From JBDTNQ01 sp039933635 (GTDB taxonomy: Bacteria > Acidobacteriota > Vicinamibacteria > Vicinamibacterales > SCN-69-37), in the NCBI GenBank assembly GCA_039933635.1, contig JBDTNQ010000174.1:1-5473 (forward strand): DNA of 5,473 nt, written 5' to 3'. The position numbers and the translations under genes were made by a program. Below are positions 5,423 to 5,473 of this stretch, piece after piece; the stretch's first letter is position 1, and each line of letters starts with the position of its first letter. Below the pieces are notes generated by a model. That model had not been told where the DNA came from. It was given only the letters and a program-made list of their open reading frames with translations, and did no database searches.

Positions 5423-5473
5423 TGGCGTCCCCATCGGGAATCGAACCCGAGTCTCGGCCTTGAAAGGGCCGCG
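5423..5473 (-). tRNA. tRNA-Glu (anticodon TTC), 3' part; 5' end beyond the right edge
   Basis: Read on the minus strand, the sequence gives the anticodon stem CGGCC/GGCCG (5471-5467 and 5459-5455) around the loop CTTTCAA. The anticodon TTC (5464-5462) reads GAA and GAG. A four-base variable loop AGAC follows, then the T arm TCGGG-TTCGATT-CCCGA (5450-5434), the 3' acceptor strand TGGGGAC (5433-5427), discriminator G, and an encoded CCA (5425-5423). The acceptor strand predicts the 5' start GTCCCCA, as expected for bacterial tRNA-Glu. The D arm and 5' acceptor strand lie outside the window. All visible stems pair perfectly, so the gene looks functional. Confidence 0.97.

Noticed and set aside
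4721..5434. 237-codon minus-strand open frame spanning the tRNA end and the four-cysteine gene
   Set aside because: Its first codons are the tRNA-Glu 3' end, and its product is arginine-rich and motif-free. The 106-residue frame inside it has a good ribosome binding site, a membrane anchor and ordered cysteines.

Overview
The window is G+C-rich bacterial chromosomal DNA with strong Shine-Dalgarno sites (GGAGG, AGGGAG), GTG as well as ATG starts, and many secreted or envelope proteins. The composition and the style of the small exported proteins would fit Gemmatimonadota or a similar high-GC soil or water lineage. That placement is an inference and no marker in the window proves it.

Layout. 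(1) Positions 1-162, minus strand: the first 54 codons of an exported protein, possibly a porin, running off the left edge. A perfect 9-bp inverted repeat lies just upstream of its ribosome binding site. (2) Positions 163-846: a long stretch with no convincing gene. It holds an imperfect 23-bp direct repeat and several small dyads. (3) Positions 847-2745, plus strand: a 632-residue secreted protein of unknown function with two C-terminal Ig-like modules, closed by a strong intrinsic terminator at 2803-2844. (4) Positions 2919-4093, plus strand: a two-gene unit in which a small charged helical protein overlaps by GTGA the gene rlmF. RlmF is the 23S rRNA adenine-1618 N6-methyltransferase and is the clearest protein assignment here. 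(5) Positions 4249-4635, plus strand: a methionine-rich exported protein of 128 residues, plausibly metal-binding. (6) Positions 4831-5151, minus strand: a 106-residue membrane-anchored protein with two cysteine pairs, convergent with gene 5. (7) Positions 5423-5473, minus strand: the 3' two thirds of tRNA-Glu (anticodon TTC), with its CCA encoded, cut by the right edge.

The window does not look like one pathway. It is a mix of housekeeping genes (rlmF, tRNA-Glu) and lineage-specific envelope genes, each mostly its own transcription unit. The only likely operon is the small helical gene plus rlmF. I see no CRISPR array, transposase, integrase, phage gene or toxin-antitoxin pair. The most interesting leads are the unknown gene coupled to rlmF, the two small unknown envelope proteins (Met-rich and four-cysteine), the 9-G tract at the domain boundary of the large secreted protein, and the repeat/dyad cluster in the left non-coding region.
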